The translations under genes and the position numbers were made by a program. A stretch of DNA of 25,480 nucleotides from JBDNDK01 sp046719185 (GTDB lineage Bacteria; Armatimonadota; UBA5829), in the NCBI GenBank assembly GCA_046719185.1, contig JBDNDK010000015.1, forward strand, positions 1-25,480. Direction: 5' to 3'. How positions within the stretch are numbered: position 1 is the stretch's first letter; each line of letters opens with the position of its first letter. This document shows positions 1 to 7,315 of this stretch, piece by piece. Under the pieces are notes generated by a model. That model had not been told where the DNA came from and made no database searches. It saw only the letters and a list, made by a program, of their open reading frames with translations.

Positions 1-1488
1 CGATAAGAAATGATGGTTTTGTTTTTTATCATAAAGCTCAGTGATGGCACCAGTTTCTTTTGATATACTGATTCTTAAATATTCATTTTCTATTGTAGTG
101 TCTGTAATACTCAAGTTATAATTTATTTCATTGACTCCGTTTTCTGCATAATATAATTTATAACCAAATGCAGGAATAGTATCTACAAACACAAATCTAT
201 CTCTGTCTGCTTCATGGTCAGTAGCAGTTCTTTCAAATTGTTCACTTACTTTCTGAGTTGGAATTATATTGCCCTTATAATCTCTCAGAGAAGTTAGTTT
301 TTCTTCATAATATATAGGAGCCTTAACTGCCTGAGAATGAGGGTTAAATACAATAAAAGGATCTGTTCCATTTTCTGCATTTATATGACAAGCAATATTT
401 GTTAGGCTTGCTTCTGTTATATAATCTGCAGAATGTATAGCTACTCCATAAGTGTTTCTAGCATCATCATAAGCACTAGGCAGGCTTGTACCAGCTAAAA
501 TATCATGAAATTGATTGAACAAGATATGTTTCCAAGCTGATGATAATTGCTCAAGAGGATATTTTCTGTTTATTAGTAAGCTTGCCAGTGATGCAAACTT
601 TTCTGCCCTGATTAGTGCATTTTCAGATTTTCTGTTAAGTCTTTTGACTTCTGAATGAAGAGAGTAGCAGCCAACAGCATGATGCTGCAAATCATCTTTT
701 ACTATTGGGAAATTATTGCAATTTTTTTCTGCTGTTTGAAATACTTGTTCTAATGTTCCAAATACAATTTCACTGTCATTTTCTTCTTTTTGCATTTCAA
801 TAATGCACTTTATGTTTTCAATAGTTGGTCCGCCTCCATGGTTTCCAACTCCATAAAAACATGCAGCTACAAGAGATTCTTTATGTCTTTTTTCTACACT
901 TTTTTCAAGATGCTCCGGCAAAACTTGATGATTCGTACAATATGGACCGTGAAGTCTATACACTAAAACTTTTGAACCATCAAGACCTTCCCACCAAAAC
1001 ATTGATGATGGAAGTTCTTTTTCATGTGGCTCTGGTCTCATAAAAGTGTAATAATCAATTCCAGACTTTTTTAATATCTGAGGAAGACCGATATTGTGTC
1101 CAAAGCTGTCCACATTGTAGCCAACCTTTACATCTATCCCAAATTTCTCTTTAAAATATTTTTTTCCATATAAAGCATGTCTTACAAAAGATTCACCACA
1201 AGGCACATTGCAGTCTGGTTGTTCCCACCAACCTCCAACCACATTCCATTTGCCTTCTTTAATTCTTTGTTTTATTTCTTCAAACATTTCAGGGCAGGAA
1301 TCTTCTATCCATTGATATGTAGCAGCTTCTGCTCTTGTGAAGATAAAAGCATCAAATTCTTTCATTCTATCAAGTGCACTTCTGCAGCTTGCCATCACTT
1401 CTGCCATTCCTTCTCTCCAAGTCCATAGCCAGACTGGATCAATGTGTGCATTGCCAATCATACAAACTGTTATTTTGTTTTTTTTCAT
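1..1488 (-). CDS. GH38 alpha-mannosidase, N-terminal part (runs off the window)
   Basis: Read by eye as an open frame of 496 codons from an ATG at 1488 to the left edge; the stop lies outside. It is predicted to hydrolyse terminal alpha-linked mannose with a zinc-dependent retaining mechanism. The GH38 landmarks are present in order: NAHIDPVWLW (zinc ligands H15 and D17), NVDSFGHN (D127, expected nucleophile and zinc ligand), GNHGGGPT (216-222), then FNQFHDILAGTS (H328, last zinc ligand) in the helical middle domain. The visible end, from about residue 370, enters the C-terminal beta domain. There is no signal peptide, so it is probably cytosolic and acts on imported oligosaccharides. GH38 enzymes are often 800-1000 residues, so about half is missing. 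It is divergent from the metallophosphoesterase gene, sharing a 142-nt spacer. Family is certain; exact linkage is not. Confidence 0.93.
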   Translation of the reverse strand, partial: MKKNKITVCMIGNAHIDPVWLWTWREGMAEVMASCRSALDRMKEFDAFIFTRAEAATYQWIEDSCPEMFEEIKQRIKEGKWNVVGGWWEQPDCNVPCGESFVRHALYGKKYFKEKFGIDVKVGYNVDSFGHNIGLPQILKKSGIDYYTFMRPEPHEKELPSSMFWWEGLDGSKVLVYRLHGPYCTNHQVLPEHLEKSVEKRHKESLVAACFYGVGNHGGGPTIENIKCIIEMQKEENDSEIVFGTLEQVFQTAEKNCNNFPIVKDDLQHHAVGCYSLHSEVKRLNRKSENALIRAEKFASLASLLINRKYPLEQLSSAWKHILFNQFHDILAGTSLPSAYDDARNTYGVAIHSADYITEASLTNIACHINAENGTDPFIVFNPHSQAVKAPIYYEEKLTSLRDYKGNIIPTQKVSEQFERTATDHEADRDRFVFVDTIPAFGYKLYYAENGVNEINYNLSITDTTIENEYLRISISKETGAITELYDKKQNHHFLS

Positions 1489-1630
1489 GTTATCTGCCTT
1501 ATAAATGTCTTGTTTTATATATTTTAACTTGAATATCCTTTTAGAAAAAGGCTTATTGCTCAAAAATTGCATAGGGAACATAAATTATCATAAATTGAGT
1601 ATATTAACACATCATATAAGGGAGAGTGCT

Positions 1631-2724
1631 ATGTATTATTTTGCAATTATAATTCTTGCAGCAATTTCATTTTTGATAACAAAATTCATTGTTGAAAGAA
1701 GGTCAGCTGCTGTTGTCTATGGTTCACAAACTATGGCTCTTCTAATTAGTATAGCTGCTTTTATATTCATATTTGCAAGAAAAATAGGAAGCCTGCATAG
1801 TATAGAACCTTGGTTTTTAATTAGGTTCATTTATTTATCAGGTTTGTTTTTGGTTCCTGGTGTTTTTCTCTTTATATTTATTGTGGGAGTGTTGTTTATA
1901 TCAAGAAAACCATCAAGAAAATATTCACCAATTCTGCCGGCAATTATGATATGGATAGCATTAACCTTAGCATTTACCGGTGTTTATGCAAAGAAAATCG
2001 AACCCTACTGGATTGAAACCACATATCATACTATCACTACTAATAAACTTGAAAAAAACAGCATTAGAATAGTTCAATTATCTGACATTCATCTTGATGA
2101 TTTTGGAAAAAGAGAAAAAAGAACGCTTCAAATTTTGAAAGAACTTCATCCAGATATCATTTTGCTCACAGGTGATTATTTAAACAATGGAAAAAAACAA
2201 AAAGAACTCAATCACTTTATGAAATCCTTAAATGCAAAAAATGGAGTTTATGCAGTAAGAGGAAATTGGGAAGGAACATCAAAGGTGATTAAATATTTTG
2301 AAGGAACAGAAATACAGCTAATAGATAATGAAACTTAAAAATTAATAACGAAATAATATCTATCACTGGTGTTCATTGGATATCATCTAGATATAATATG
2401 CCTGTGCATATAAAACCAATAACTGAAGATAAAACCTACAATGTTGTTATCTGTCATTATCCTGATATTTCCATTAATCCTCCTAAGTGGGCTGATTTAA
2501 TACTTTCTGGACATACTCATGGAGGACAAGTCAGATTGCCTTTCATTGGTCCTTTGGTTACTTTTTCAAGAGTAAGCAGAGATAATGCAGCAGGGATGTC
2601 TGAAATGCCAAATGGCGGTATATTATATGTAAATAGAGGACTAGGAATGGAAAGTGATCCAACTCCAAGAATTAGATTTTTATGCAGACCAGAAATAAGT
2701 GTTTTTGATTTAAAACCAGAATAA
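1631..2724 (+). pseudogene. Membrane-anchored metallophosphoesterase, frameshifted
   Basis: YkuE-like calcineurin-type phosphoesterase split over two frames. Start ATG 1631 is chosen because AAGGGAGAG lies just upstream. Residues 1-120 contain about four hydrophobic segments (roughly 2-20, 33-50, 66-91, 100-120), so the enzyme should be membrane-bound with the catalytic domain following. Frame one carries LSDIHLDD (D152, H154), LLTGDYL (D182) and RGNWEGT (N212), then stops at TAA 2336-2338. Homology resumes in the -1 frame from about 2332 with ITGVHW, ICHYPDIS and SGHTHGGQVRLP, ending at 2724. All metal-site motifs are therefore present but in two frames. The shift must lie between 2329 and 2338, in an A-rich stretch with no canonical X-XXY-YYZ slip site. 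It is either a real one-base loss or a sequencing error; I cannot tell which. Confidence 0.85.
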
Positions 2725-2800
2725 ACAACTTTTTAATTTTATTCTTTGTGATAAAATAATACACAAAACAAAAATAGAATCAAATATGGAGACATTCCAA

Positions 2801-3721
2801 ATGAATATAAAAAATATTGATAATGTTCCTTTTAAAAAAGTATGCAGCTTGTATAACAAAATACTACCCAATGATACTTTATCTGATGCATTTATTAAAA
2901 ATAAAACTTTTGAAGATCCTGATTTTAATCCTGAAATGAATCTTTTTGCAGAAGTTGATGGTGAATTGGTTGGTTTTATGTTTGGAGTTGCAAGAAAAAC
3001 TGATGATGGAATTCAGGGTGGTATAAAAGCATTTGGTGTTGATGGTAAACATAGAAATAAAGGCATTGCTACTGCACTTTTGAATGAACTTGAAACTAGA
3101 ATGTTTAAGAATGACTGTAAATCAGTAACTATTGGCTTCACAAGACCAAACTATATTACAGCAGGAATTGATCCAAGATTATATACTGTCGGCACTGCTT
3201 TTTTAATTAGGAGAGGATATCAGAAAATTGGAGATGTGTTTAATATGGATGTAGAGCTGGATGATTCAGATTGGTCAACAGCAGATTGTGAAAAAGAATT
3301 GGCAAAAGATGGAATCACAGTCAGAAGACTTCCAAAAGAAGACATTGAAAAATTCAGAAGCTGGATGAATAAAGATGGATATTCAAGCGGTTGGCAATAT
3401 CAAGTAATGACAGCTGCACAGCAAGAACCTGTGGCAGTGTTTGTGGCAGAAAAAGATAATGATTACCTTGCATTTGCTTGCTATGACGGAGTTAGACCCG
3501 GTTGGTTTGGACCTATGGGAACAAGTGGACAGTTAAGAGGAAAAGGTATTGGTACAGTAACATACCTCAAGTGTCTTCAGTCAATGAAAGAACTTGGATA
3601 TAAAACATGTGTTATAAATGCAGTTGGTCCTTTGTATTTCTATTCAAAAGTGTCAAATGCAGTAGTAAACAGAATTTTTTGGAGAATGAATAAAAATTTA
3701 GAGCAACCAGTTGATTTATAG
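2801..3721 (+). CDS. Tandem GNAT-family N-acetyltransferase
   Basis: 306 residues from ATG 2801. The ATG at 2786 is in frame, but GGAGA at 2788-2792 sits 8 nt before 2801, which favours the later start. Two GNAT folds are visible. The first has the acetyl-CoA pyrophosphate loop HRNKGIATALL (about residues 88-98). The second has LRGKGIGTVTY (about 246-256). Each has the R-x-x-G-x-G/A pattern, so both halves may bind acetyl-CoA, as in mycothiol-synthase-like double GNATs. The acceptor cannot be read from sequence. No partner gene is adjacent. It lies 76 nt after the phosphoesterase and is followed by a terminator-like hairpin at 3731-3758. Confidence 0.85.
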   Translation: MNIKNIDNVPFKKVCSLYNKILPNDTLSDAFIKNKTFEDPDFNPEMNLFAEVDGELVGFMFGVARKTDDGIQGGIKAFGVDGKHRNKGIATALLNELETRMFKNDCKSVTIGFTRPNYITAGIDPRLYTVGTAFLIRRGYQKIGDVFNMDVELDDSDWSTADCEKELAKDGITVRRLPKEDIEKFRSWMNKDGYSSGWQYQVMTAAQQEPVAVFVAEKDNDYLAFACYDGVRPGWFGPMGTSGQLRGKGIGTVTYLKCLQSMKELGYKTCVINAVGPLYFYSKVSNAVVNRIFWRMNKNLEQPVDL

Positions 3722-3730
3722 GTTTATATA

Positions 3731-3758
3731 AGTAGAGATGCTTATCAGTGTCTCTACT
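3731..3758 (+). terminator. Terminator-like hairpin after the GNAT gene
   Basis: An 8-bp stem AGTAGAGA / TCTCTACT with a 12-nt loop starts 9 nt after the GNAT stop. The following tract is TTCTTC, not a clean U-run. The gene downstream is convergent, so a stop is expected here. Confidence 0.6.
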
Positions 3759-3770
3759 TTCTTCATAACC

Positions 3771-4502
3771 CTAATTTCTATCGGGTATCCCGACAGTGCT
3801 CATATATATAACACTCTCACTTTCACCATCAATTTCAAGAATTGAGTTTATCTCATCATCAAACAATGCACCTATTTGGCAAGTGCCTAAATCCAAAGCA
3901 ACGGCAGCAAGAGCAAGATTTTGTGCGATATGTCCAGCATCTAAATAAATATATCTATATGCTCTCTCTCCATATTTCCATTTGGATCTTTCAAAAATAG
4001 CCGTCCAAATAAACACTACTTGAGCATCAGCACACATTCTTTGCCCTAGAGCTGCAGATGATATTTCATCAGCAAAAAAACCTAACCTCAAAGTTTCAAG
4101 AGAGAAATCAATAACATTAAAGTGGTAGATGCCCTCCTTTAAGCTTTTCACATTATTTATTAGGAGATATGTTTCTATAGGATATAAAGCTCCTGCAGAC
4201 GGAACTGTTCTAAATGCAAAACCTTGAGCTATTGTTCTGATTCCACTTGTTGCCCAAAGTAAATATGAAAGTTTTTCAAGGCTAAGTGGATCATTATTAT
4301 AGTTTCTTATACTCTTTCTATTTTTCACAGTAGAATGGAAATCAATTTGAGGAGCAGAGGGTTTGGGTAAAGCTATTTGAACAGCACTAGGATATGTTTT
4401 AAATGGATCTGGCTGATTTTCCCAATCTAAATATTTCCCACCCAATGTTTTTCTGGAATATTTTGATAGCTGTTGAAAATCATCTCCATAATGAGAGCTC
4501 AT
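3771..4502 (-). CDS. Stand-alone SagB/ThcOx-type nitroreductase-fold dehydrogenase
   Basis: 243 residues from ATG 4502, with GGTGA about 5 nt upstream. It matches the SagB-type branch of FMN-dependent nitroreductases. KNRKSIRNYNND (about 62-73) is the N-terminal FMN-contact segment. FRTVPSAGALYPIETYLL (about 98-115) is a hallmark of the SagB/thiazole-oxazole dehydrogenase branch. GERAYRYIYLDAGHIAQNLALAA and LGTCQIGAF-like LGTCQIGALFDDEI form the C-terminal core. In TOMM pathways this enzyme oxidises azolines, but no YcaO cyclodehydratase or precursor peptide is visible here, so it is probably one of the many orphan members with unknown substrate. It lies downstream of the 6S RNA and riboswitch on the same strand. 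Confidence 0.88.
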   Translation of the reverse strand: MSSHYGDDFQQLSKYSRKTLGGKYLDWENQPDPFKTYPSAVQIALPKPSAPQIDFHSTVKNRKSIRNYNNDPLSLEKLSYLLWATSGIRTIAQGFAFRTVPSAGALYPIETYLLINNVKSLKEGIYHFNVIDFSLETLRLGFFADEISSAALGQRMCADAQVVFIWTAIFERSKWKYGERAYRYIYLDAGHIAQNLALAAVALDLGTCQIGALFDDEINSILEIDGESESVIYMSTVGIPDRN

Positions 4503-4575
4503 ATATTCACCATAGCAATAAAGTTTTATATATAAATTGTTCCCAATATTGGATTAAGAAAACATAATAACAAAC

Positions 4576-4760
4576 AAAAAGCCCCGCCTGTGCCGTGTGT
4601 CTACCGAGTTTTTGAACCCTAAAAAAATAGGGCGGAATCTCTGATGAAATTTCGCGATTTCCCACAAGGGGACTGCCACTAGAAGTCAATCAAGTAGATT
4701 CCATAAGATTTGAGTGTCGGCTCAAAACTTCCTCGACAAATCACGTACACTGCAGGGCAA
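4576..4760 (-). ncRNA. ssrS: 6S RNA (regulator of RNA polymerase)
   Basis: About 183 nt that fold on the minus strand into a long rod with a central open bubble, the shape that mimics an open promoter for housekeeping RNA polymerase. The closing stem pairs GCCCTGC-A-GTGT-A-CGTG (4758 downward) with CACG-GCAC-AG-GCGGGGC (ending 4581): 15 pairs with small bulges. Next come TTTTGAGCC with GGTTCAAAA, a bubble of about 15 nt per side, then GGAATCT with AGATTCC, and an apical hairpin TCCC/GGGA. The TGAGCCGA segment matches the same stretch of E. coli 6S RNA. A U-run (4576-4580) follows the closing stem directly. Family call by primary motif plus structure drawn by hand; exact ends are approximate. 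Confidence 0.78.
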
Positions 4761-4813
4761 TTATTTTTTTGCGAAAATCAATGCAATGAGTTTTTTTATA
4801 TCTCTTTAATTTT

Positions 4814-4842
4814 ATATTACCATTGTTTTAGGTTACTTACAA
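4814..4842 (-). promoter_or_regulatory. Candidate promoter of the 6S RNA precursor
   Basis: On the minus strand TTGTAA (4837-4842), a 17-nt spacer and TAATAT (4814-4819) with a TG one base upstream of the -10. Initiation near 4807 would give a precursor with about 45 extra 5' nucleotides before the 6S closing stem. Confidence 0.45.
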
Positions 4843-4954
4843 CAAAAAATAGCAAATTGGGGAGACAATCCGCAGTAATCCTTCTGAAGCAATTAAAAGA
4901 TAAGAAATTGGAATAAAAAAGTAAGCTTATAGTGAATTAATAGAGGTCTTCCTG

Positions 4955-5064
4955 CCACGCCTGCGGAGTTAGCTGTCGGACTAGGGTAGGAAGTGACCCT
5001 TTCTGTTAAGAATTCGCCCCAAAGTTGGTTCCTCCGCTCTCACTTTTGTGAGATCTCGGCGTTA
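4955..5064 (-). promoter_or_regulatory. Cyclic di-AMP riboswitch (ydaO-yuaA class)
   Basis: The minus strand shows the ydaO consensus blocks in order: GCCGAGATC, then hairpin CTCAC/GTGAG, AGAGCGGAGGAACCAA, TTGGGGCGAATTCTT, hairpin GGGT/ACCC, and CCGACAGCTAACTCCGCAGGCG. P1 closes with ACGCC (5058-5062) against GGCGT (4957-4961). These blocks form the c-di-AMP pocket in known structures. Just past P1 the segment GGCAGGAAG (4948-4956) can pair over 9 bp, one G-U, with CTTCCTACC (4985-4993) inside the aptamer, which looks like an expression-platform switch. Family members usually precede cell-wall, osmolyte or potassium genes. Here no reading frame follows for about 450 nt; the next features on the strand are the 6S RNA and then the nitroreductase. 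Confidence 0.9.
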
Positions 5065-5283
5065 GATTGTTATTCAGTTGTCTATTCAGTTGTAGTTATG
5101 CAGTTGTGTGGGATTGGGGGAGGTGCACCGCACCTCTGCATAAATCTTAAATTAATTATTCCCAAAATGTCAACCCCTAAATGCAAAATAATTAAAAAAA
5201 TATAAAATTTATTTTCCACCAAAAAAATTAGCATATTGCAGCCAGAAAACAAAGTTTATATAAGATTTGTTATCTATTAAAGT
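5065..5283. other. Non-coding spacer upstream of the riboswitch and of the isocitrate dehydrogenase promoter
   Basis: No credible gene. Three short direct repeats TATTCAGTTGT lie at 5071-5081, 5083-5093 and 5097-5107 (the last reads TATGCAGTTGT), just upstream of the riboswitch transcript. A perfect hairpin GAGGTGC-ACC-GCACCTC lies at 5120-5136 with no U-run on either side. I could not find a convincing -35/-10 pair for the riboswitch. Confidence 0.5.
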
Positions 5284-5313
5284 TTGACACTTTTTGAGAA
5301 TGCGTGGTACACT
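5284..5313 (+). promoter_or_regulatory. Sigma-70-type promoter of isocitrate dehydrogenase
   Basis: TTGACA at 5284-5289, an 18-nt spacer and TACACT at 5308-5313. Initiation near 5320 leaves a leader of about 28 nt before ATG 5348, and excludes the in-frame upstream ATG at 5300. Confidence 0.65.
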
Positions 5314-5347
5314 CAGCAAGCAAATAAATATATATAATGGAGGAAAC

Positions 5348-6493
5348 ATGGCTTATAATATAACTCTAATTCCTGGTGATGGTACAGGACCAGAAATAAC
5401 ACAAGCAACAAAAAGAGTGATAGATGCAACAGGTGTTGAAATAAATTGGGAAATAAAAGAAGCAGGTGTGGATGTGATGGATAAATATGGCACACCTCTT
5501 CCTAATGAAGTTCTTGATAGTATAAGAAAGAATAAAATAGCATTAAAAGGACCCATCACAACACCAATTGGCACTGGATTCAGAAGTGTGAATGTTGCTC
5601 TCAGAAAAGAGCTGGATTTATATGCTTGTGTAAGACCTTGCAAATACTATCCAGGTATAAGAAGCAAATATCAAGATGTAGATTTGGTTATAGTAAGAGA
5701 GAACACTGAGGATTTATATGCAGGAACTGAATTTGATTTATACACTCCAGAAGCTAAGCAGATAATTGATATGAGTGGAGGCAAAATAAGAGAGGATTCT
5801 GCAATTTCAATAAAACCTATTTCAATAACAGGAACAAGAAGAATTGTAAAACTTGCATTTGATTATGCTATTGCAAATGGAAGAAAAAGTGTTACTGCAG
5901 TATGCAAAGCAAATATTATGAAATATACAGATGGACTTTTTTATAAAGTAGCAAGAGAAGTAGCAAAAAGTTATGGTGCAAAGTTTGAGTGGGGTGATCT
6001 TGAACCAGAAAAAGGTGATGAAGTTTTAGGAAATCTTTCTGGAAAAGGCTCAGAAATTGTTTATCAGGAAAGACTTGTTGATAATATGTGTATGCAGCTT
6101 GTTCAAAAGCCGGAGCTTTATGATGTTATGGTGATGCCAAACTTATATGGTGATATATTATCAGATCTTTGTGCTGGCTTGGTCGGTGGCTTAGGAGTTG
6201 CACCTGGAGCTAACATTGGTGATGATGCAGCATTATTTGAACCAACTCATGGAAGTGCACCAAAATACACTGGGCAAAACAAAGTTAACCCAACAGCTAT
6301 GATTTTGTCTGGTATGCTTATGCTAAGACACATTGGAGAAATTGAAGCATCAAACAGACTTGAGAAAGCAGTTGCAAAAGTGATAGCAGATGGTAAAGAT
6401 GTTACTTATGATATGAAACCTGACAGAAATGACCCAACTGCTGTTGGCACATCAGAAATGGCAGATGCAATAATTAGAGAAATGCAGAAATAA
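5348..6493 (+). CDS. icd: Isocitrate dehydrogenase (decarboxylating)
   Basis: 381 residues from ATG 5348, set by GGAGG 6 nt upstream and by the promoter position. It oxidises isocitrate to 2-oxoglutarate in the TCA cycle and feeds the glutamate that enters the arginine pathway downstream. Motifs: IPGDGTGPEI (8-17); FRSVNVALRKELDLYACVRP (78-97), with S80 and N82 marking isocitrate rather than isopropylmalate; RENTEDLYAG (118-126); K188; and MPNLYGDILSDLCAGLVGGLG (263-283) with the metal aspartates. In HGSAPKYTGQNKVNP, K306-Y307 match the pair that binds the NADP phosphate in E. coli Icd, although the overall length and body look like the NAD/IDH3 branch. About 20 extra residues (roughly 214-236) lie before the VDNMCMQL segment. 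Homoisocitrate dehydrogenase is a less likely alternative. Confidence 0.9.
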   Translation: MAYNITLIPGDGTGPEITQATKRVIDATGVEINWEIKEAGVDVMDKYGTPLPNEVLDSIRKNKIALKGPITTPIGTGFRSVNVALRKELDLYACVRPCKYYPGIRSKYQDVDLVIVRENTEDLYAGTEFDLYTPEAKQIIDMSGGKIREDSAISIKPISITGTRRIVKLAFDYAIANGRKSVTAVCKANIMKYTDGLFYKVAREVAKSYGAKFEWGDLEPEKGDEVLGNLSGKGSEIVYQERLVDNMCMQLVQKPELYDVMVMPNLYGDILSDLCAGLVGGLGVAPGANIGDDAALFEPTHGSAPKYTGQNKVNPTAMILSGMLMLRHIGEIEASNRLEKAVAKVIADGKDVTYDMKPDRNDPTAVGTSEMADAIIREMQK

Positions 6494-6527
6494 TTCTCTG
6501 TTAGAAATATCAGTTTTTTATAAAAAA

Positions 6528-6553
6528 GCCGTTTTTCAGCTCAGAAAAACGGC
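6528..6553 (+). terminator. Terminator-like hairpin after isocitrate dehydrogenase
   Basis: Perfect 10-bp stem GCCGTTTTTC / GAAAAACGGC with loop AGCTCA, 35 nt after the stop. It is preceded by six A and followed by TTAATT, so the U-run is better on the minus strand; it may act in both directions. Confidence 0.7.
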
Positions 6554-6655
6554 TTAATTATATAAGCTATTATATTAAATCTAAAAGTAGTATAATTTGG
6601 GAACACTATCAATAAAAAGTCAATCATTAATATTAAATACTTTTTGAGGAAGCAG

Positions 6656-7120
6656 ATGAATATCAGAATAATCACACTTTTTATATTAATTGCAGCAATA
6701 TCATTTTCAATCATTGGTTGTGGTGGTGGTGGTGGAAGTTCAATTGATATGGGCAATCAATTAATTTTATCCACATCAGCCACTCCTTCAAATATTGGTT
6801 ATATGGGTGGATTGACAGTAATAAAAACTGAAGTTACAGATTTTAGCAAAGTTTCATCTGCAACAGCTTTGATTACATCCTCAGCTGGTGGTTCATCAAT
6901 AATTGAATTGCTCTATTCTGGTGTAAATAATTTTTTGGGATCATATAATGCACCTTCAAATAGCACTTCAAGTGCTGTAACATATTCTGTATCAATCACA
7001 GTGATAGACAAACAAGGCAGAACTCACAGGTCAAATACAAGTTTTAGAGTTAATGCTTATGGAGGTAGCGGTGGTGGTGATGATGATAATAATCCGCCTC
7101 CACCACCTGTTTTCCCTTAA
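6656..7120 (+). CDS. Small predicted lipoprotein of unknown function
   Basis: 154 residues from ATG 6656; GAGGAAG at 6646-6652 fixes this start, and TATAAT at 6591-6596 is a possible -10. The N-terminus is a type II signal: a hydrophobic stretch, then FSIIGC with the lipidated cysteine at residue 22, followed directly by five glycines. Residues about 35-130 look like one beta-sandwich (Ig- or cadherin-like) repeat: regular alternation, many Ser/Thr, ending in SITVIDKQGRTHRSNTSFRV. The tail is low complexity: GGSGGGDDDNN followed by PPPPP. It should sit in the envelope, attached through lipid. I do not recognise a family. It stands alone between a terminator and a sigma-54 promoter. Confidence 0.8.
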   Translation: MNIRIITLFILIAAISFSIIGCGGGGGSSIDMGNQLILSTSATPSNIGYMGGLTVIKTEVTDFSKVSSATALITSSAGGSSIIELLYSGVNNFLGSYNAPSNSTSSAVTYSVSITVIDKQGRTHRSNTSFRVNAYGGSGGGDDDNNPPPPPVFP

Positions 7121-7150
7121 TATTTAAGATGTTTTCAGTTATTGTGTGTT

Positions 7151-7167
7151 TTGGCACGAATTTTGCA
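7151..7167 (+). promoter_or_regulatory. Perfect sigma-54 (RpoN) -24/-12 promoter
   Basis: TTGGCACGAATTTTGCA matches the consensus YTGGCACGRNNNTTGCW at every defined position. Initiation is expected about 12 nt after the GC, near 7178. No protein gene follows on this strand; a terminator does. No enhancer-binding regulator is in the window. Confidence 0.8.
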
Positions 7168-7177
7168 GTTATTAAAG

Positions 7178-7280
7178 AGTGAAAATAACATCTTTTTCCT
7201 TCCTAAAGTGTTGTGGTTTACTTGCTTAGAGTAGAATCTTAAAGCGGCCCGCTGGTCAATTGACTAGTGGGTATTTTTTT
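7178..7280 (+). ncRNA. Predicted sigma-54-dependent small RNA
   Basis: Inferred transcript of about 100 nt bounded by the perfect -24/-12 promoter (7151-7167) and a hairpin plus U-run (7248-7280). It has no convincing reading frame with a ribosome site; the longest start is a GTG frame of 16 codons without one. The 5' third contains a pyrimidine tract TTTTTCCTTCCT that is complementary to Shine-Dalgarno sequences, a common seed in regulatory RNAs. I recognise no known RNA family. The call rests on the promoter-terminator pairing, not on homology. Confidence 0.5.
7248..7280 (+). terminator. Intrinsic terminator of the predicted small RNA
   Basis: Stem CCCGCTGGTC / GACTAGTGGG (10 bp, two G-U on the RNA) with loop AATT, followed by TATTTTTTT. 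It is 128 nt past the lipoprotein stop, so it fits the sigma-54 transcript better than the lipoprotein mRNA. Confidence 0.75.
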
Positions 7281-7315
7281 GTCTGTTTTTTTGGTTGAAT
7301 AAGAAAGAGGGGGAT

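Noticed and set aside
825..1428. Plus-strand frames of 72 and 83 codons
   Set aside because: Antisense to the GH38 mannosidase, whose motifs are unambiguous on the minus strand.
2329..2338. Programmed -1 frameshifting in the metallophosphoesterase
   Set aside because: No X-XXY-YYZ heptamer in the zero frame and no clear downstream pseudoknot; mutation or sequencing error is simpler.
4507..5205. Open frames of 60-70 codons on both strands in the spacer
   Set aside because: They overlap the 6S RNA and the riboswitch, lack ribosome sites and have no protein-like composition.
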